Assembly (NCBI RefSeq): GCF_000963945.1
Contig: NZ_BAMW01000016.1
Coordinates: 1 to 64,000 of the forward strand
Origin: Acetobacter indonesiensis
Lineage (GTDB): Bacteria > Pseudomonadota > Alphaproteobacteria > Acetobacterales > Acetobacteraceae
Direction of reading: 5' to 3'
DNA: 64,000 nucleotides
Made by a program: the position numbers and the translations under genes. The number at the start of each line of letters is the position of its first letter. Within the stretch, counting starts at the first letter, position 1. Positions 45,507 to 55,437 of this stretch are shown here, piece after piece. The notes below the pieces were generated by a model that saw only the letters and a list, made by a program, of their open reading frames with translations, was not told the origin of the DNA and did no database searches.

Positions 45507-46487
45507 TTACAAGGGAGAATGCACGGCCGCATCATGCTCTATTTCGCACTGTTTGGCATCGGGTTTGGGTGCCGTGTTCCGAAGTGCCTGCAACTCGGCA
45601 CGGGCAGCATCCAGATCTGCGCGGAAAGCCGGGTTGCCGTGCATAGCAGCAACTTCCCCCGCCCCCACCAGATAGCCACTCTGCACATCGCTTTCCCAGT
45701 GAACGCCGCAGACAATACGGCTTTCCCCAAACACGCGCCCGCGCTGCAAAATGGCCGTGCTGCGGTCTGGGAGGATTTCGGTCAGCACCAGCGCAAGACT
45801 CCAGCCCAGCATGGTATGGCCGGAGGGGTAAGAGCCTGTCTTGGCTATTTCCTCGCGCTCTTCTTCCGTGCAGATGGCATTGTCCGTGCCGACAAACGGG
45901 CGTGCGCGATGCCAGTAATCCTTGCCCTTCCACATATCTGGTACTTCGGTGCTGCCCATTTTACGGAGCAACGCAACCAATCTGGGTGTTTTGGACGCAT
46001 CAATCGTAAAGCCCGCTGCACAGGAAAAACTGTTGAGCAGATCAGGCAGATGCAGTCTGGCATCTGACGCCGCCAGAGCCCAGCGTGCGTCATTTTTCCA
46101 CCCACGCGTTGTGGCAAACGCTGTGTCATCGGTCTGGTGGCGCAAGCTGCCCGGTTTGGGCGGTGGGGGCAGATATTGAGTCGGGTCTGGCGGCGTGCCC
46201 CCTGCAAAATAGGATGCAGGCTGCTGCCCTGTCTGCGCCTGCGCATGGGCAGCCTGTGCTTGCGCGCGTGTCTGTGCGGGCGTTGCAGCGGCCTGCCCTG
46301 CCTTGCCCGCTACAGTCTGCGAAGACGGTGCATGCGGCTGGGGTTGAGGCTGATCGGCTGGTGACTGTGACTGTGACTGTGACTGTGACTGTGACGTTGG
46401 TGTGTCAGCACCATAGGCAGGCGCAAGCACTGTGTTCAGAAAGGAAACACCCAGAGCCGACGCGAAAAGGACGTGTTTTTTCTGCAT
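45507..46487 (-). CDS. Class A non-specific acid phosphatase (PAP2 superfamily)
   Basis: 326 residues from the ATG at 46487 (MQKKHVLFASALGVSF), with a signal peptide ending near AYGA/D; the frame extends to 46562. The PAP2 signature is complete: KDYWHRARPFVG, GSYPSGHTMLGW, and SRIVCGVHWESDVQSG. Between signal and domain lies a 90-residue Gln/Ala/Pro/Ser-rich linker that includes a (SQ)n run coded by a hexanucleotide repeat. Periplasmic phosphate scavenging is likely. Convergent with ilvE. Confidence 0.92.
   Translation of the reverse strand: MQKKHVLFASALGVSFLNTVLAPAYGADTPTSQSQSQSQSQSPADQPQPQPHAPSSQTVAGKAGQAAATPAQTRAQAQAAHAQAQTGQQPASYFAGGTPPDPTQYLPPPPKPGSLRHQTDDTAFATTRGWKNDARWALAASDARLHLPDLLNSFSCAAGFTIDASKTPRLVALLRKMGSTEVPDMWKGKDYWHRARPFVGTDNAICTEEEREEIAKTGSYPSGHTMLGWSLALVLTEILPDRSTAILQRGRVFGESRIVCGVHWESDVQSGYLVGAGEVAAMHGNPAFRADLDAARAELQALRNTAPKPDAKQCEIEHDAAVHSPL
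46361..46395 (-). repeat. Hexanucleotide (GTGACT)n tract in the acid phosphatase gene
   Basis: 35 bases of GTGACT repeated almost six times; on the coding strand it encodes the SQSQSQSQS run. Six-base slippage would lengthen or shorten the linker without breaking the frame. Confidence 0.9.
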
Positions 46488-46848
46488 AATTTTTCTTGAT
46501 CCTTTTCCCGCTTTCAAACCGCAGACGTTCTTGGATGTCTGGCGCATAAACCCCTCAAACAAAGCCGTGGTGTTACTGGCGGACGTATTTACAGGCTTTC
46601 AACAATCTGCCCGTGTGAAAGTTTTAAGACAACCCACTGCCCTCCCGCTTTTGTGCGTAGCTGCCACCCGCCCCTGCCCCCATTGCTTGGGTCGGCCATT
46701 CCCCAAGGCAACGTGCCGGTAACGAAAGCACAAAACTTTCTAAAATAGGTACCTTGCATTGAATGGTTCCGGTGTGTATTCAGTAGCTGTCACCAGATAC
46801 CAATGAGAGTCGCGTTGTCCCAAACGCACTTTCCAGACAGGAAAAGCC

Positions 46849-47271
46849 GTGGAACCCAACCTTGTTCAATTCAAGAAAGGCGTGCTGGAGCTTTGCGTAT
46901 TAGCCTTACTGGCGCGCACAGATTCCTACGGCTACGACATTGCCAGCCGCCTGTCTGATGCCATAGATATGGGGGAAGGCACGATCTATCCGCTTATGCG
47001 CCGTATGCAGAAAGATGGTCTTGTTTCCACATATTTTGTTGAATCTCCTTCTGGCCCGCCACGCAAATACTACGCGCTGACAGAAACGGGGCAGCGTAAC
47101 CTTGAAGCGCAGAAAACCGCATGGGTTTCCTTCACCCAAGCCGTATCTGCCATTCTGGGCGCGCCAGACGCACCCGCCGCCAAACCGGCCACTGACAGTG
47201 CAGAAACACCCGAAACAACCGGGCATAGCCCCCTTACCGTGCAAAAAACACTCAGGAACATCCAGCCATGA
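46849..47271 (+). CDS. PadR-family transcriptional regulator
   Basis: 140 residues from a GTG at 46849 with CAGGAAAA upstream. The winged helix (FKKGVLELCVLALLART, then GEGTIYPLMRRMQKDGLV and GPPRKYYALTETGQ) is typical of short PadR proteins that sense stress or ligand and repress adjacent membrane genes. The C-terminal 30 residues are Ala/Pro/Thr-rich. It overlaps the next gene by 4 bp and starts the PadR-HAAS-GIN trio. Confidence 0.93.
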   Translation: MEPNLVQFKKGVLELCVLALLARTDSYGYDIASRLSDAIDMGEGTIYPLMRRMQKDGLVSTYFVESPSGPPRKYYALTETGQRNLEAQKTAWVSFTQAVSAILGAPDAPAAKPATDSAETPETTGHSPLTVQKTLRNIQP

Positions 47272-47852
47272 TTAAGGCACCCACAAGCAAGCAGTTGTTC
47301 CTTGACCAGTTGCGGGCCGGACTAAAAGGCCTTCCCCGCACGGTTATTGATGAAACAGTTGCAGATTATGAAGCCCATTTTGAAGCCGGGCGGGCAGCAG
47401 GACGCAGCGAAGCCGATATTACCACAGGGCTGGGTGATCCAACCAGACTGGCGCGTGAATTGCGGGCTGAAGCCGGTGTACGCCGCTGGGAAGATGAACG
47501 AAGCCTGAGCAATGCTCTGGGGGCCATTCTGGGCATCATGGGGCTGGCAGCGCTTGATCTGCTAGTTGTGCTGCCGGTGCTGCTGACCGTTGGGTCCTGC
47601 GTGTTTGCCTTTATTATTGCCGGGGCCATTATCTGTCTGGTGGGCAGCATCATGCTGCCATTTGCCTTAATCGACCTGAACCCGCTACCGGGCGCAGACT
47701 GGCTACAGGGTATTCTGATCAGCCTTGGTCTGGCCTGTGGTGGGGCCTCGGTTGTGGCGTTCTGCACCCTGCTGACCATTGGCGCAGTCAATCTGCTGAC
47801 AGGCTACGGCCGCGCCCATTACCGCCTGATTGCTCCGTCTCATTCTGCCTGA
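47268..47852 (+). CDS. HAAS-domain (DUF1700-type) membrane protein
   Basis: 194 residues. The N-terminal cytosolic part (LRAGLKGLPRTVIDETVADY, then EADITTGLGDPTRLARELR) is the HAAS domain, usually paired with a PadR regulator that it modulates. Three to four membrane helices follow (ALGAILGIMGLAALDLLVVL onward). ATGA overlap with padR. The pair is a known sensor-regulator arrangement, mostly described in Firmicutes; its presence here is notable. Confidence 0.87.
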   Translation: MIKAPTSKQLFLDQLRAGLKGLPRTVIDETVADYEAHFEAGRAAGRSEADITTGLGDPTRLARELRAEAGVRRWEDERSLSNALGAILGIMGLAALDLLVVLPVLLTVGSCVFAFIIAGAIICLVGSIMLPFALIDLNPLPGADWLQGILISLGLACGGASVVAFCTLLTIGAVNLLTGYGRAHYRLIAPSHSA

Positions 47853-47884
47853 CGCATCCTAAAGATATTAAAGGACAACGTACC

Positions 47885-48679
47885 ATGATCCGTGGCCTCA
47901 CCATGATTGCCGTCGGCGGAGCCGTTGCTTCTGCCCTATGCTTCGGTGTTGCGTCCTCTCGCGGGCCAACCAGCTTCTCATTGGTTGATCTGGAATGGGG
48001 TGATCATACGCCCAGAGGGCCGCAACTGACCCGTACCATTCCGTGGGATGGCGCGCATGAAATCACCATCAACCTTCCTGCCCAGATTATTATTAAACAG
48101 GGACCAAAAGCTGAAATTACGCTTCAGGGTTCTGAAAAGCTGGTGCAGCGCGTGGTGTTAAAAGATAACACGCTGGATACAGATGATGATACGCCCTATC
48201 ACCACTCTCATTTTCACAATGCCAGACTGGTTTTGACCATCACAGCCCCTGAACTGAACACCATTACAATGAATGGCTTCGGGTCACTTGATATACAGGA
48301 TTATGACCAGAAAACACTTGATCTGATCATAAACGGGGCCGCCAGTGTCAAAGGGCATGGGCGCGCTGAAAACGTGAAGGTGGAAATAGATGGGGCAGCT
48401 TCTGTCAAACTGACGGATATGGAGATTACTAATCTTGATCTATCCATGAACGGTGCGGGTTCGGCCAAAGCAGGGCCAACTGGTCATGCCAAAATCTCGA
48501 TTGACGGTGCGGGTTCCGTCAAATTGACAAAAGCGCCAGCCTCTCTCACCAAACAGATTGATGGTGTCGGCAGTGTCAGCGTCCCCGATGGCACACCGGA
48601 AAGTCACGACCATCCCCCATCAGGGAAGCAAGACAAATCGACAGACAAACAGGATGAGAGCGAAGACCTGTCTTTCTAA
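47885..48679 (+). CDS. Exported GIN-domain (DUF2807) protein
   Basis: 264 residues from ATG with AAAGGA upstream. Signal peptide or anchor at 1-25. The head-GIN region shows repeating beta strands with NGAASVKGHG, IDGAASVKLTDM, MNGAGSAKAG and IDGAGSVKLTK, which stack as a beta-helix. The last 40 residues are Asp/Lys/Ser-rich. It closes the operon of PadR and HAAS proteins, suggesting an envelope-stress or surface role. Exact function unknown. Confidence 0.85.
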   Translation: MIRGLTMIAVGGAVASALCFGVASSRGPTSFSLVDLEWGDHTPRGPQLTRTIPWDGAHEITINLPAQIIIKQGPKAEITLQGSEKLVQRVVLKDNTLDTDDDTPYHHSHFHNARLVLTITAPELNTITMNGFGSLDIQDYDQKTLDLIINGAASVKGHGRAENVKVEIDGAASVKLTDMEITNLDLSMNGAGSAKAGPTGHAKISIDGAGSVKLTKAPASLTKQIDGVGSVSVPDGTPESHDHPPSGKQDKSTDKQDESEDLSF

Positions 48680-48876
48680 TGGTAATCTGGCCTCCTGATA
48701 GCGCCACAATTTATCAGGAGGTTTCACGTCTGATAATAGTCCCGCCACCGCTATACTCATTGTTTTGAACGAAGCAGGATTCCGTAGTACACCTGCTCTC
48801 TTTCTGGGTATGATCGTCTTGCTTCAGGCGAAAATCAGTTCGGTTTGGCCTTCACCATAACAAGGATGTTCACGGT

Positions 48877-49737
48877 ATGCTTACGACGCTTATCCAGTTT
48901 CAGGCTACCGATAACAAAGCCCGTAATATTGCGGCCGTTCAAAACCTGGTTGAAACCGCATTCAGCCGCCAGAGAGCACGGCTTATCAGCCTACCCGAAA
49001 TGTGGTCTTGCCGGAATGCTGACAGGTCAACACGTTTTGCGATGGCCGAGCCCCTACCCCGCCCCAATAGCACCGATACAGGCGGTGACGCCTATCAGGC
49101 CATGCAGCATATGGCACGACATTATGAGGCGTATGTGCATGGCGGGTCTATTGCCGAAAAAACTGGAGAGCAGCTTTACAATACCACACTGGTTTTCAAC
49201 CCGCAGGGGGAGGAGATTGGTCGTTACCGAAAAATGCATCTGTTTGATGTGACTGCGCCAGATGGAACTATTTACCGCGAGAGCAAAGATTTTGGCGCAG
49301 GGAATTCAGTTGTCACATGCCAGATAGATAATTTTACCGCAGGGCTAACCATTTGTTACGATCTGCGCTTCCCTGAACTGTTCCGGGCGTTGCGGGGCAA
49401 GGGGGCAGACGTCATTTTCGTCCCCTCAGCGTTTACTATGGAAACAGGAAAAGACCACTGGGACGTTCTGCTACGTGCCCGTGCGATTGAAAATCAGGTC
49501 TGGATTATTGCCGCTGGTATCTGTGGATCTTACCGCAGCCCCACCGGCGATGTTAAGTCCAGCTACGGACATTCTCTGGTCTGTGACCCTTGGGGCCATG
49601 TCGTTGCACTGGCATCAGACGGGCCGGGGTCAGTGACCGCATGGATTGACCATGCCCACATAGAAAAAGTAAGGGCAGCCATCCCTCTTGCCACACATCG
49701 CAGACCGGAACTGAACGGATTCGAACACTGTAAATGA
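48877..49737 (+). CDS. Nitrilase-superfamily carbon-nitrogen hydrolase (Nit1-type amidase)
   Basis: 286 residues, AAGGATG before the ATG. The Glu-Lys-Cys triad is visible as SLPEMWSC, RYRKMHLFDVT and GLTICYDLRFPELFRAL, and the set favours the deaminated-glutathione amidase (Nit1/YbeM) or omega-amidase branch. Cytosolic repair of metabolic by-products. Convergent with the mmsA operon. Confidence 0.9.
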   Translation: MLTTLIQFQATDNKARNIAAVQNLVETAFSRQRARLISLPEMWSCRNADRSTRFAMAEPLPRPNSTDTGGDAYQAMQHMARHYEAYVHGGSIAEKTGEQLYNTTLVFNPQGEEIGRYRKMHLFDVTAPDGTIYRESKDFGAGNSVVTCQIDNFTAGLTICYDLRFPELFRALRGKGADVIFVPSAFTMETGKDHWDVLLRARAIENQVWIIAAGICGSYRSPTGDVKSSYGHSLVCDPWGHVVALASDGPGSVTAWIDHAHIEKVRAAIPLATHRRPELNGFEHCK

Positions 49738-49739
49738 CA

Positions 49740-49775
49740 ACAGGCCGAGCGTCTTATGCCCGGCCTGCTGACGTG
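49740..49775. terminator. Hairpin between the nitrilase and mmsA genes
   Basis: CAGGCCG and CGGCCTG form a perfect 7-bp stem, extendable with one mismatch, in the short gap between convergent genes. No T-run directly follows. Confidence 0.4.
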
Positions 49776-49822
49776 TCATCCAGAATTATCTTAAATTACT
49801 TACGCTAAAATACCGCCATGCC

Positions 49823-51316
49823 CTAGCCGTGGGTTGGCATAACGAACTCTGCACCAGACCGGATGCCAGCGGGCCAACGCTGTGTGACAGCCTTCATGCG
49901 TGTAAAGAAACGTACCCCTTCCGGGCCATGCATATGGTGGTCACCAAACAGGGAGTCTTTCCACCCACCGAAGGAATGGAAGGCCATGGGTACCGGAATG
50001 GGCACATTCACGCCAACCATGCCAGCGGTCACGTTATGAGTGAACGTGCGGGCCGCATCACCATCTCGCGTGAAAATGGCTGTTCCATTCCCAAACGGGC
50101 TACCGTTGATCAGCTTCAGGGCCGCATCAAAATCAGGCGCACGCATGACACACAGAACCGGGCCAAAAATCTCCTCGCGGTAAATGTCCATTTCAGCCGT
50201 CACGTTATCAAAAAGTGATCCACCAATGAAAAAGCCTTTTTCATGGCCGTCTACTTTGATATCGCGCCCGTCAACCACCAGCTTTGCACCCTGACTGACG
50301 CCTGCATCAACCAGCCCTTTTACGCGGGCCAGATGTTGCGCCGTTACCAGCGGACCCATCTCACTGGCTTCATGCGTGCCATTGCCAATGGTGATGGCTT
50401 TTACCTTCTTGGCTAGTTCAGCCACCAGGGTATCGGCAATCGGGCCAACGGCCACCGCAACAGAAATGGCCATACACCGTTCCCCTGCGGAACCGTAGGC
50501 AGCACCAATTAGCGCATCGACTGTTTTTTCAAGGTCACAATCAGGCATGACCAGTGCATGGTTTTTTGCGCCGCCCAACGCCTGTACACGCTTACCATTG
50601 GCCGTGCCTGTGGCATAAACATGCTGCGCTATTGGTGTAGAGCCTACAAAACTGACAGCGGCAATATCAGGATGTGCCAGAATGGCATTCACCATATCCT
50701 TATCACCGTGAACGACCTGAAACACACCATCAGGTAGACCGGCTTCTTTCAGAATTTCTGCCAGAAGCACCGATGCTGACGGGTCTCGCTCTGATGGTTT
50801 CAGAATGAAGCAGTTTCCGGTTGCCAGCGCCATAGGGGCCATCCACAGCGGCACCATGACGGGAAAATTGAAAGGCGTAATTCCCGCAGCAATACCTACA
50901 GGCTGACGCATGGTCCATGCATCAATACCGCGACCAACCTGTTCGGTATATTCCCCTTTCAGCAGTTCCGGAACGCCGGTTGCAAATTCAACCACTTCCA
51001 GCCCGCGGGTGACTTCCCCTTTCGCGTCAGACAGAATTTTTCCGTGTTCGGATGTGATAATTGCTGCCAGGTCATCCATCCGCTGCTCAATCAGATCACG
51101 CGCACGGAACAGAATACGGGCCCGTGCCAGCGGCGGAGTTTCAGCCCATGCCGGGAAAGCAGCCTTGGCAGACGCAACAGCGGCATTCAGATCATCCTGC
51201 GTGCCCAGAACAACCTTTTTACTGACGTCCCCCGTAGCCGGATTAAAGACATCCCCGTAACGGGTGCTGCTTCCTTTGGTCGGCTTGCCGCCAATAATGT
51301 GGTGAATAGTATCCAT
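49823..51316 (-). CDS. mmsA: Methylmalonate-semialdehyde dehydrogenase (CoA-acylating)
   Basis: 497 residues from the ATG at 51316, with AAAGGATAAG upstream; the frame is open to 51346. [15 protein letters not shown] and [16 protein letters not shown] (catalytic Cys) define the MmsA branch of aldehyde dehydrogenases, which convert methylmalonate or malonate semialdehyde to propionyl- or acetyl-CoA. It is the last gene of a three-gene operon with an MFS transporter (start overlapping region within 30 bp) and an alcohol dehydrogenase. Confidence 0.93.
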   Translation of the reverse strand: MDTIHHIIGGKPTKGSSTRYGDVFNPATGDVSKKVVLGTQDDLNAAVASAKAAFPAWAETPPLARARILFRARDLIEQRMDDLAAIITSEHGKILSDAKGEVTRGLEVVEFATGVPELLKGEYTEQVGRGIDAWTMRQPVGIAAGITPFNFPVMVPLWMAPMALATGNCFILKPSERDPSASVLLAEILKEAGLPDGVFQVVHGDKDMVNAILAHPDIAAVSFVGSTPIAQHVYATGTANGKRVQALGGAKNHALVMPDCDLEKTVDALIGAAYGSAGERCMAISVAVAVGPIADTLVAELAKKVKAITIGNGTHEASEMGPLVTAQHLARVKGLVDAGVSQGAKLVVDGRDIKVDGHEKGFFIGGSLFDNVTAEMDIYREEIFGPVLCVMRAPDFDAALKLINGSPFGNGTAIFTRDGDAARTFTHNVTAGMVGVNVPIPVPMAFHSFGGWKDSLFGDHHMHGPEGVRFFTRMKAVTQRWPAGIRSGAEFVMPTHG

Positions 51317-51342
51317 TTTTCTTATCCTTTTTTTACTGATAA

Positions 51343-52704
51343 TCAAACTTCGCCAACAACGTCATGCGACAGGGAAACAGCCTGTGTTCGTTCGCCTTTG
51401 CGCACGCTGAGTGTTTCAGGCACCCAGAGCAGTGTTATGAAAAACCCGATCAGACACAGCCCCATAGGGTAAAGCAGGCCCGCATAGGGGTTTCCGGTTT
51501 GCGTCACCAGCCACAGACTGACCAGCGGCAGGAAACCACCAAAAATGCCGTTACCGATATGGTATGGAACAGAAATGGAGGTATAGCGCACGTTGGCCGG
51601 GAAACTTTCGACAATGAATGCGCCATAAGGGCCATACACAGCCGCCGCAATCACAACCAGAACGAACACACAGGCCGAAATGGTGGGGTAACTGACAGTT
51701 TCAGGCGTGCTTGCATGGCGGATGATTGAGAAAATAGGAATATAGAACAGCACAGCGGCCGCCATACCTGCCAGAGACAGCCGTTTACGGCCTATACGGT
51801 CAGACAGTGCCCCAAACAGCACGAAGAATGGCACACCCAGAAAAGCACCAACCGCCACTGAAAGAGTTGCTGGTAGGAAAGGCATTTTCATGAATGTCTG
51901 AATATAATACAGCGCGTAAAACTGTGCCGTGTAGAAGGTGACAGCCTGTGCACAAGCCACCCCGAACAGAAACAGGATGATACGCCGCGCATTACCGGGA
52001 ATACGAAACGCATCGCGCACCGGAGATTTGGACAGCTTACCTTGTTTGTGCATTTCAACAAACACGGGTGATTCAGAAAGCCGTAGGCGGATACGCAGGG
52101 AAACAGCAACCAGAACGATCGACACCAGGAAGGGTGCGCGCCAGCCCCATGTGCCGAAGGCATCTTCCCCCAGCCACAGGCGCAGGGTCAGCACGATACC
52201 AAGCGACAGCACAAACCCGGCCGACGCCATGGCCTGAATATAGCTGGCCCACTTTCCGCGCTCGCCGGGTGGCGAATGTTCGGCCACATAGGTTGCGGCC
52301 CCACCATACTCGCCCCCCAAGGCCAAACCCTGAATAATACGCAGCAAAATAAGCAGCACGGGTGCCGCGTATCCGGCCTGGGCGAAGGTTGGCAGCAGAC
52401 CAATGGCTGCGGTTGAACACCCCATGATAAGAAGTGTGACCAGAAAAGTCTTTTTACGGCCGACACTATCCCCCATATAGCCAAACAGCAGGCTGCCAAG
52501 TGGGCGCACGGCAAAACCGGTTGCAAATGTGGCAACACTGATCAGCGTTGCTGCAACGTCATCTCCCGGCGGGTAAAACAGCCGGGCAAAAAAAATGGCC
52601 AGACTTCCGTAAAGAAAGAAATCATACCATTCAATTACTGTGCCAACACTTGACGCCAGCACCAGAGAGCGCATGGACCGCCCGGCTTCTGCATCGGATG
52701 TCAT
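51343..52704 (-). CDS. MFS transporter, metabolite:H+ symporter type (ShiA/KgtP-like)
   Basis: 453 residues with twelve helices. [19 protein letters not shown] is the MHS-family N-terminus, [20 protein letters not shown] carries the loop motif, and [20 protein letters not shown] the family signature. These carriers import organic acids such as shikimate, ketoglutarate or citrate. Placed between the alcohol dehydrogenase and mmsA, it probably imports a hydroxy acid feeding that pathway. Confidence 0.93.
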   Translation of the reverse strand: MTSDAEAGRSMRSLVLASSVGTVIEWYDFFLYGSLAIFFARLFYPPGDDVAATLISVATFATGFAVRPLGSLLFGYMGDSVGRKKTFLVTLLIMGCSTAAIGLLPTFAQAGYAAPVLLILLRIIQGLALGGEYGGAATYVAEHSPPGERGKWASYIQAMASAGFVLSLGIVLTLRLWLGEDAFGTWGWRAPFLVSIVLVAVSLRIRLRLSESPVFVEMHKQGKLSKSPVRDAFRIPGNARRIILFLFGVACAQAVTFYTAQFYALYYIQTFMKMPFLPATLSVAVGAFLGVPFFVLFGALSDRIGRKRLSLAGMAAAVLFYIPIFSIIRHASTPETVSYPTISACVFVLVVIAAAVYGPYGAFIVESFPANVRYTSISVPYHIGNGIFGGFLPLVSLWLVTQTGNPYAGLLYPMGLCLIGFFITLLWVPETLSVRKGERTQAVSLSHDVVGEV

Positions 52705-52755
52705 TATTTCAGCCTCCTGTCAGGAGTGTTCTTGTTTTTATGCAACCGCAAACGG

Positions 52756-53913
52756 TCAGGCCCAGACTTTCCGATACAGATCGATAATTTCGGTATGGCT
52801 TGGCACGCGCGGATTATTGTCTGGTGAACCGGAAGCAAGCGCCTGTTCTGCCATTAACGGCAACAGACTGTTCCAGCGCCCTTCCTCAAGCCCATAGGTG
52901 GCCGGGGTGGGTACATCCAGTTCGCGATTACGTTCACGCAGGGCGGTCACCAGCGCAGCACAGGCAGCGCTATCTTCCGTGCCTGATGGCACAATGCCCA
53001 TCACGCGGGCGCAGGTGGCGTAGCGGGTTTGCGCACCACTGACTGACCATGCGGTAATTTCAGGCAGCAACATGGCGTTAGACAACCCGTGGGCAACATG
53101 GAAATGCGCCCCTATCGGGCGGCTCATGCCATGTACCAGCGCGACTGATGCGTTAGAAAACGCCATGCCAGCTTCAAACGCACCTTGCATGACCTGTTCA
53201 CGCGCTTCCCTGTTTGTGGGTTCGGCACAGGCTATGGGAAGGGCATACCAAATGCGCTTCATGGCAGCCAGCGCCAGAGCATCTGTAAAAGGGGACGCCC
53301 GTTTGGAAACATACGCTTCAAGCGCATGGGTCAGCGCGTCAATCCCGGTATCGGCCGTCAGGCGGCGTGGCATGGTCAATGTCAGCTCATAATCGACAAT
53401 GGCAATGTGCGGCAGGTAGGCGTACCCCGCACACAGCATCTTTTCGTCGGTTTTTTCATCTGTGATGACTGTCACACGCGTGGCTTCAGACCCGGTACCG
53501 GCAGTGGTGGGGATGGCAATAATGGGCAAGCCCACTTCATCCTGCACGTGCGGGACTTTCAGAGCGGATGGTGTGCCACCATGTTTTGCCAGCACTGCTA
53601 CCATCTTGGCCGTATCAATCGGGCTGCCACCGCCTAGCCCAATGACGCAGTCATGCACGCCACAGTTGAGTGCCTTCAGCGCCGCCTCAACGGACGCAAC
53701 CGTTGGGTCTGGCACGGCATCGGGGAAGGCCCCTGACTGGATGCCTGCTTCAGCCAGCAGGATTTGCACCCGCTCCAGCAAACCGGTTTTTGCCATAAAA
53801 CTGTCGGTAATAATGAAGGGGGCAGAAAGCCCGGCCTGCTTCAGCGCCGCGGGAAGATCATTCAAAGCCCCACCGCCAATACGCACCAAAGAGGGCAGAT
53901 AAAGTGCTGTCAT
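52756..53913 (-). CDS. Iron-containing alcohol dehydrogenase
   Basis: 385 residues of the group III alcohol dehydrogenases. GLGGGSPIDTAKMVAVLAKHG binds NAD, IPTTAGTGSEATRVTVI is the core, and HGMSRPIGAHFHVAHGLSNAM carries the metal-binding His residues. It would oxidise a hydroxy acid or diol to the semialdehyde used by MmsA. First gene of the operon; divergent from the LysR regulator. Confidence 0.93.
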   Translation of the reverse strand: MTALYLPSLVRIGGGALNDLPAALKQAGLSAPFIITDSFMAKTGLLERVQILLAEAGIQSGAFPDAVPDPTVASVEAALKALNCGVHDCVIGLGGGSPIDTAKMVAVLAKHGGTPSALKVPHVQDEVGLPIIAIPTTAGTGSEATRVTVITDEKTDEKMLCAGYAYLPHIAIVDYELTLTMPRRLTADTGIDALTHALEAYVSKRASPFTDALALAAMKRIWYALPIACAEPTNREAREQVMQGAFEAGMAFSNASVALVHGMSRPIGAHFHVAHGLSNAMLLPEITAWSVSGAQTRYATCARVMGIVPSGTEDSAACAALVTALRERNRELDVPTPATYGLEEGRWNSLLPLMAEQALASGSPDNNPRVPSHTEIIDLYRKVWA

Positions 53914-54029
53914 AGCCTTATCTCCTGAGAAAGGTTACGGCGCTGGGCCGTTCCTTTCCGGCTGTTGTTCTTGTCCGTGCAGTGAACGCGCAAAATGCCT
54001 CACAAGAAAATCAGGAGATTTCGCCCACT

Positions 54030-54051
54030 TGGTGTGCAAATCTGCACACCA
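54030..54051. promoter_or_regulatory. Perfect 9-bp palindrome in the ADH-LysR promoter region
   Basis: TGGTGTGCA and TGCACACCA flank a 4-base spacer AATC. The site lies between the alcohol dehydrogenase start (53913) and the regulator start (54079), where a LysR-type protein would bind to control both. Confidence 0.75.
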
Positions 54052-54078
54052 GCACCACAAACAGGGACACCCAAGCCC

Positions 54079-54978
54079 ATGAAACGCAGCCTGGACTGGA
54101 GAAATCTGCAGTTTTTTCTGGCTGTGGCGCGGTCTGGTTCACTGTCAGAAGCGGGCCGATTATTGGGGGTTGATCACGCAACTGTGGGCCGACACATCGT
54201 GTCTTTGGAATCTTCAGTCGGAAAAACGCTGTTTGAACGGCACCTGCGCGGTTATGCACTGACCCGCTACGGGCAGGACCTGCTGACCACGGCAGAAGCC
54301 ATGGACCGTGAAGCCACCCTTGTCGCACAGGCAACCAGTCCCGCCTTTGGGTTGACAGGCATTGTGCGCATTAACGCGCTGGAAGGATTTGCAAATTTCT
54401 TTCTGGCATCGCGCATCGGGCCGCTATTGGCAGACAACCCTGCCCTGACGGTTGAAATCCTTACCATTCAGCAGATTGTCGCCCTTTCACGCAGGCAGGC
54501 TGACATTGCCATTACCGTCACCCCATCGGACGATGACCGTTTTGTCTGTGAAAAACTGACGCCGTATCATTTATGTGTTTATGCCACGCGGGCTTATCTT
54601 GAGCGTGAGAAAACGATCAAAAAACCTGATGATTTTTCGTCTCATCTGTTTGCCGGCTATGTGGATGAAATGATCTTCATGCGTGAGCTTGATTATCTGG
54701 GTGATCTGGGCGTTTCCCGTAAAATGGTACGGATACAGAATTCAAGCGTGCAAGCCCAGATGGAAGCAGCCTGTTCTGGCCTGTGTATGGCCGTTTTACC
54801 TACGTTTGTTGCTGCAACCCGGCCAGAACTGGTGCCAGTTCTGCCCCAGCAGATACGCCTTGAACGCCATTACTGGCTGATTACCCGCGCGGACGAGCAG
54901 AAAACACCCCGCGTTGACCGCGTGTGCGACTTTATTCGCGAGGAAGTTGTAAAAAGCGGCGCACAATTTGCCCGTTAA
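54079..54978 (+). CDS. LysR-family transcriptional regulator
   Basis: 299 residues from the ATG at 54079 (MKRSLDWRNLQFFLAVARSG); the frame extends to 53995 but that part contains the palindromic operator. The helix-turn-helix is GSLSEAGRLLGVDHATVGRHI. The effector domain is complete. Divergent from the ADH-MFS-mmsA operon, so most likely its activator in response to the pathway substrate, and an autoregulator. Confidence 0.92.
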   Translation: MKRSLDWRNLQFFLAVARSGSLSEAGRLLGVDHATVGRHIVSLESSVGKTLFERHLRGYALTRYGQDLLTTAEAMDREATLVAQATSPAFGLTGIVRINALEGFANFFLASRIGPLLADNPALTVEILTIQQIVALSRRQADIAITVTPSDDDRFVCEKLTPYHLCVYATRAYLEREKTIKKPDDFSSHLFAGYVDEMIFMRELDYLGDLGVSRKMVRIQNSSVQAQMEAACSGLCMAVLPTFVAATRPELVPVLPQQIRLERHYWLITRADEQKTPRVDRVCDFIREEVVKSGAQFAR

Positions 54979-55059
54979 CGCATCAACACACCCCAAGCAC
55001 CATGATCTCTTTTTTGACGCAGAGTGTTTCCGTGAGCGTACAGAAACAGAAATCGCGCC

Positions 55060-55398
55060 TTACAACTGAGTCGATTTTGAAAAAAGATTGATCACAAGGA
55101 CACCCAGCATAATCAAGGTGATGCCAAGAATAGCGGGAAGATCAAGGGACTGCCTGAAAAAGACAAAACCGATAACGGAAATAAGCACAATCCCGACACC
55201 GGACCAGATGGCATAGACCAACCCGGTAGGAATGGTCTTCATTGTTTGGGACAACAGGTAAAACGCGCAACAATAACCAAGGACACTCAAGACGGCAGGC
55301 AGCCAGCGGGTAAAGCCGTCACATGCCTTCAGGCACGATGTCGCAAAAACCTCGCACAGAATTGCACCCATCAGGTAAAGATACGATTTGTCTCCCAC
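55060..55398 (-). CDS. SMR-family small multidrug exporter
   Basis: 112 residues from a GTG start. Four helices; the essential Glu is in GAILCEVFATSCLKA (helix one), and GLVYAIWSGVGIVLIS is the conserved helix-three turn. Exports quaternary ammonium compounds, guanidinium or polyamines. Convergent with the LysR gene. Confidence 0.92.
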   Translation of the reverse strand: MGDKSYLYLMGAILCEVFATSCLKACDGFTRWLPAVLSVLGYCCAFYLLSQTMKTIPTGLVYAIWSGVGIVLISVIGFVFFRQSLDLPAILGITLIMLGVLVINLFSKSTQL

Positions 55399-55437
55399 GC
55401 AAAAAACTCCCGCCTACGCGCCAATTAGTCTGATTTC

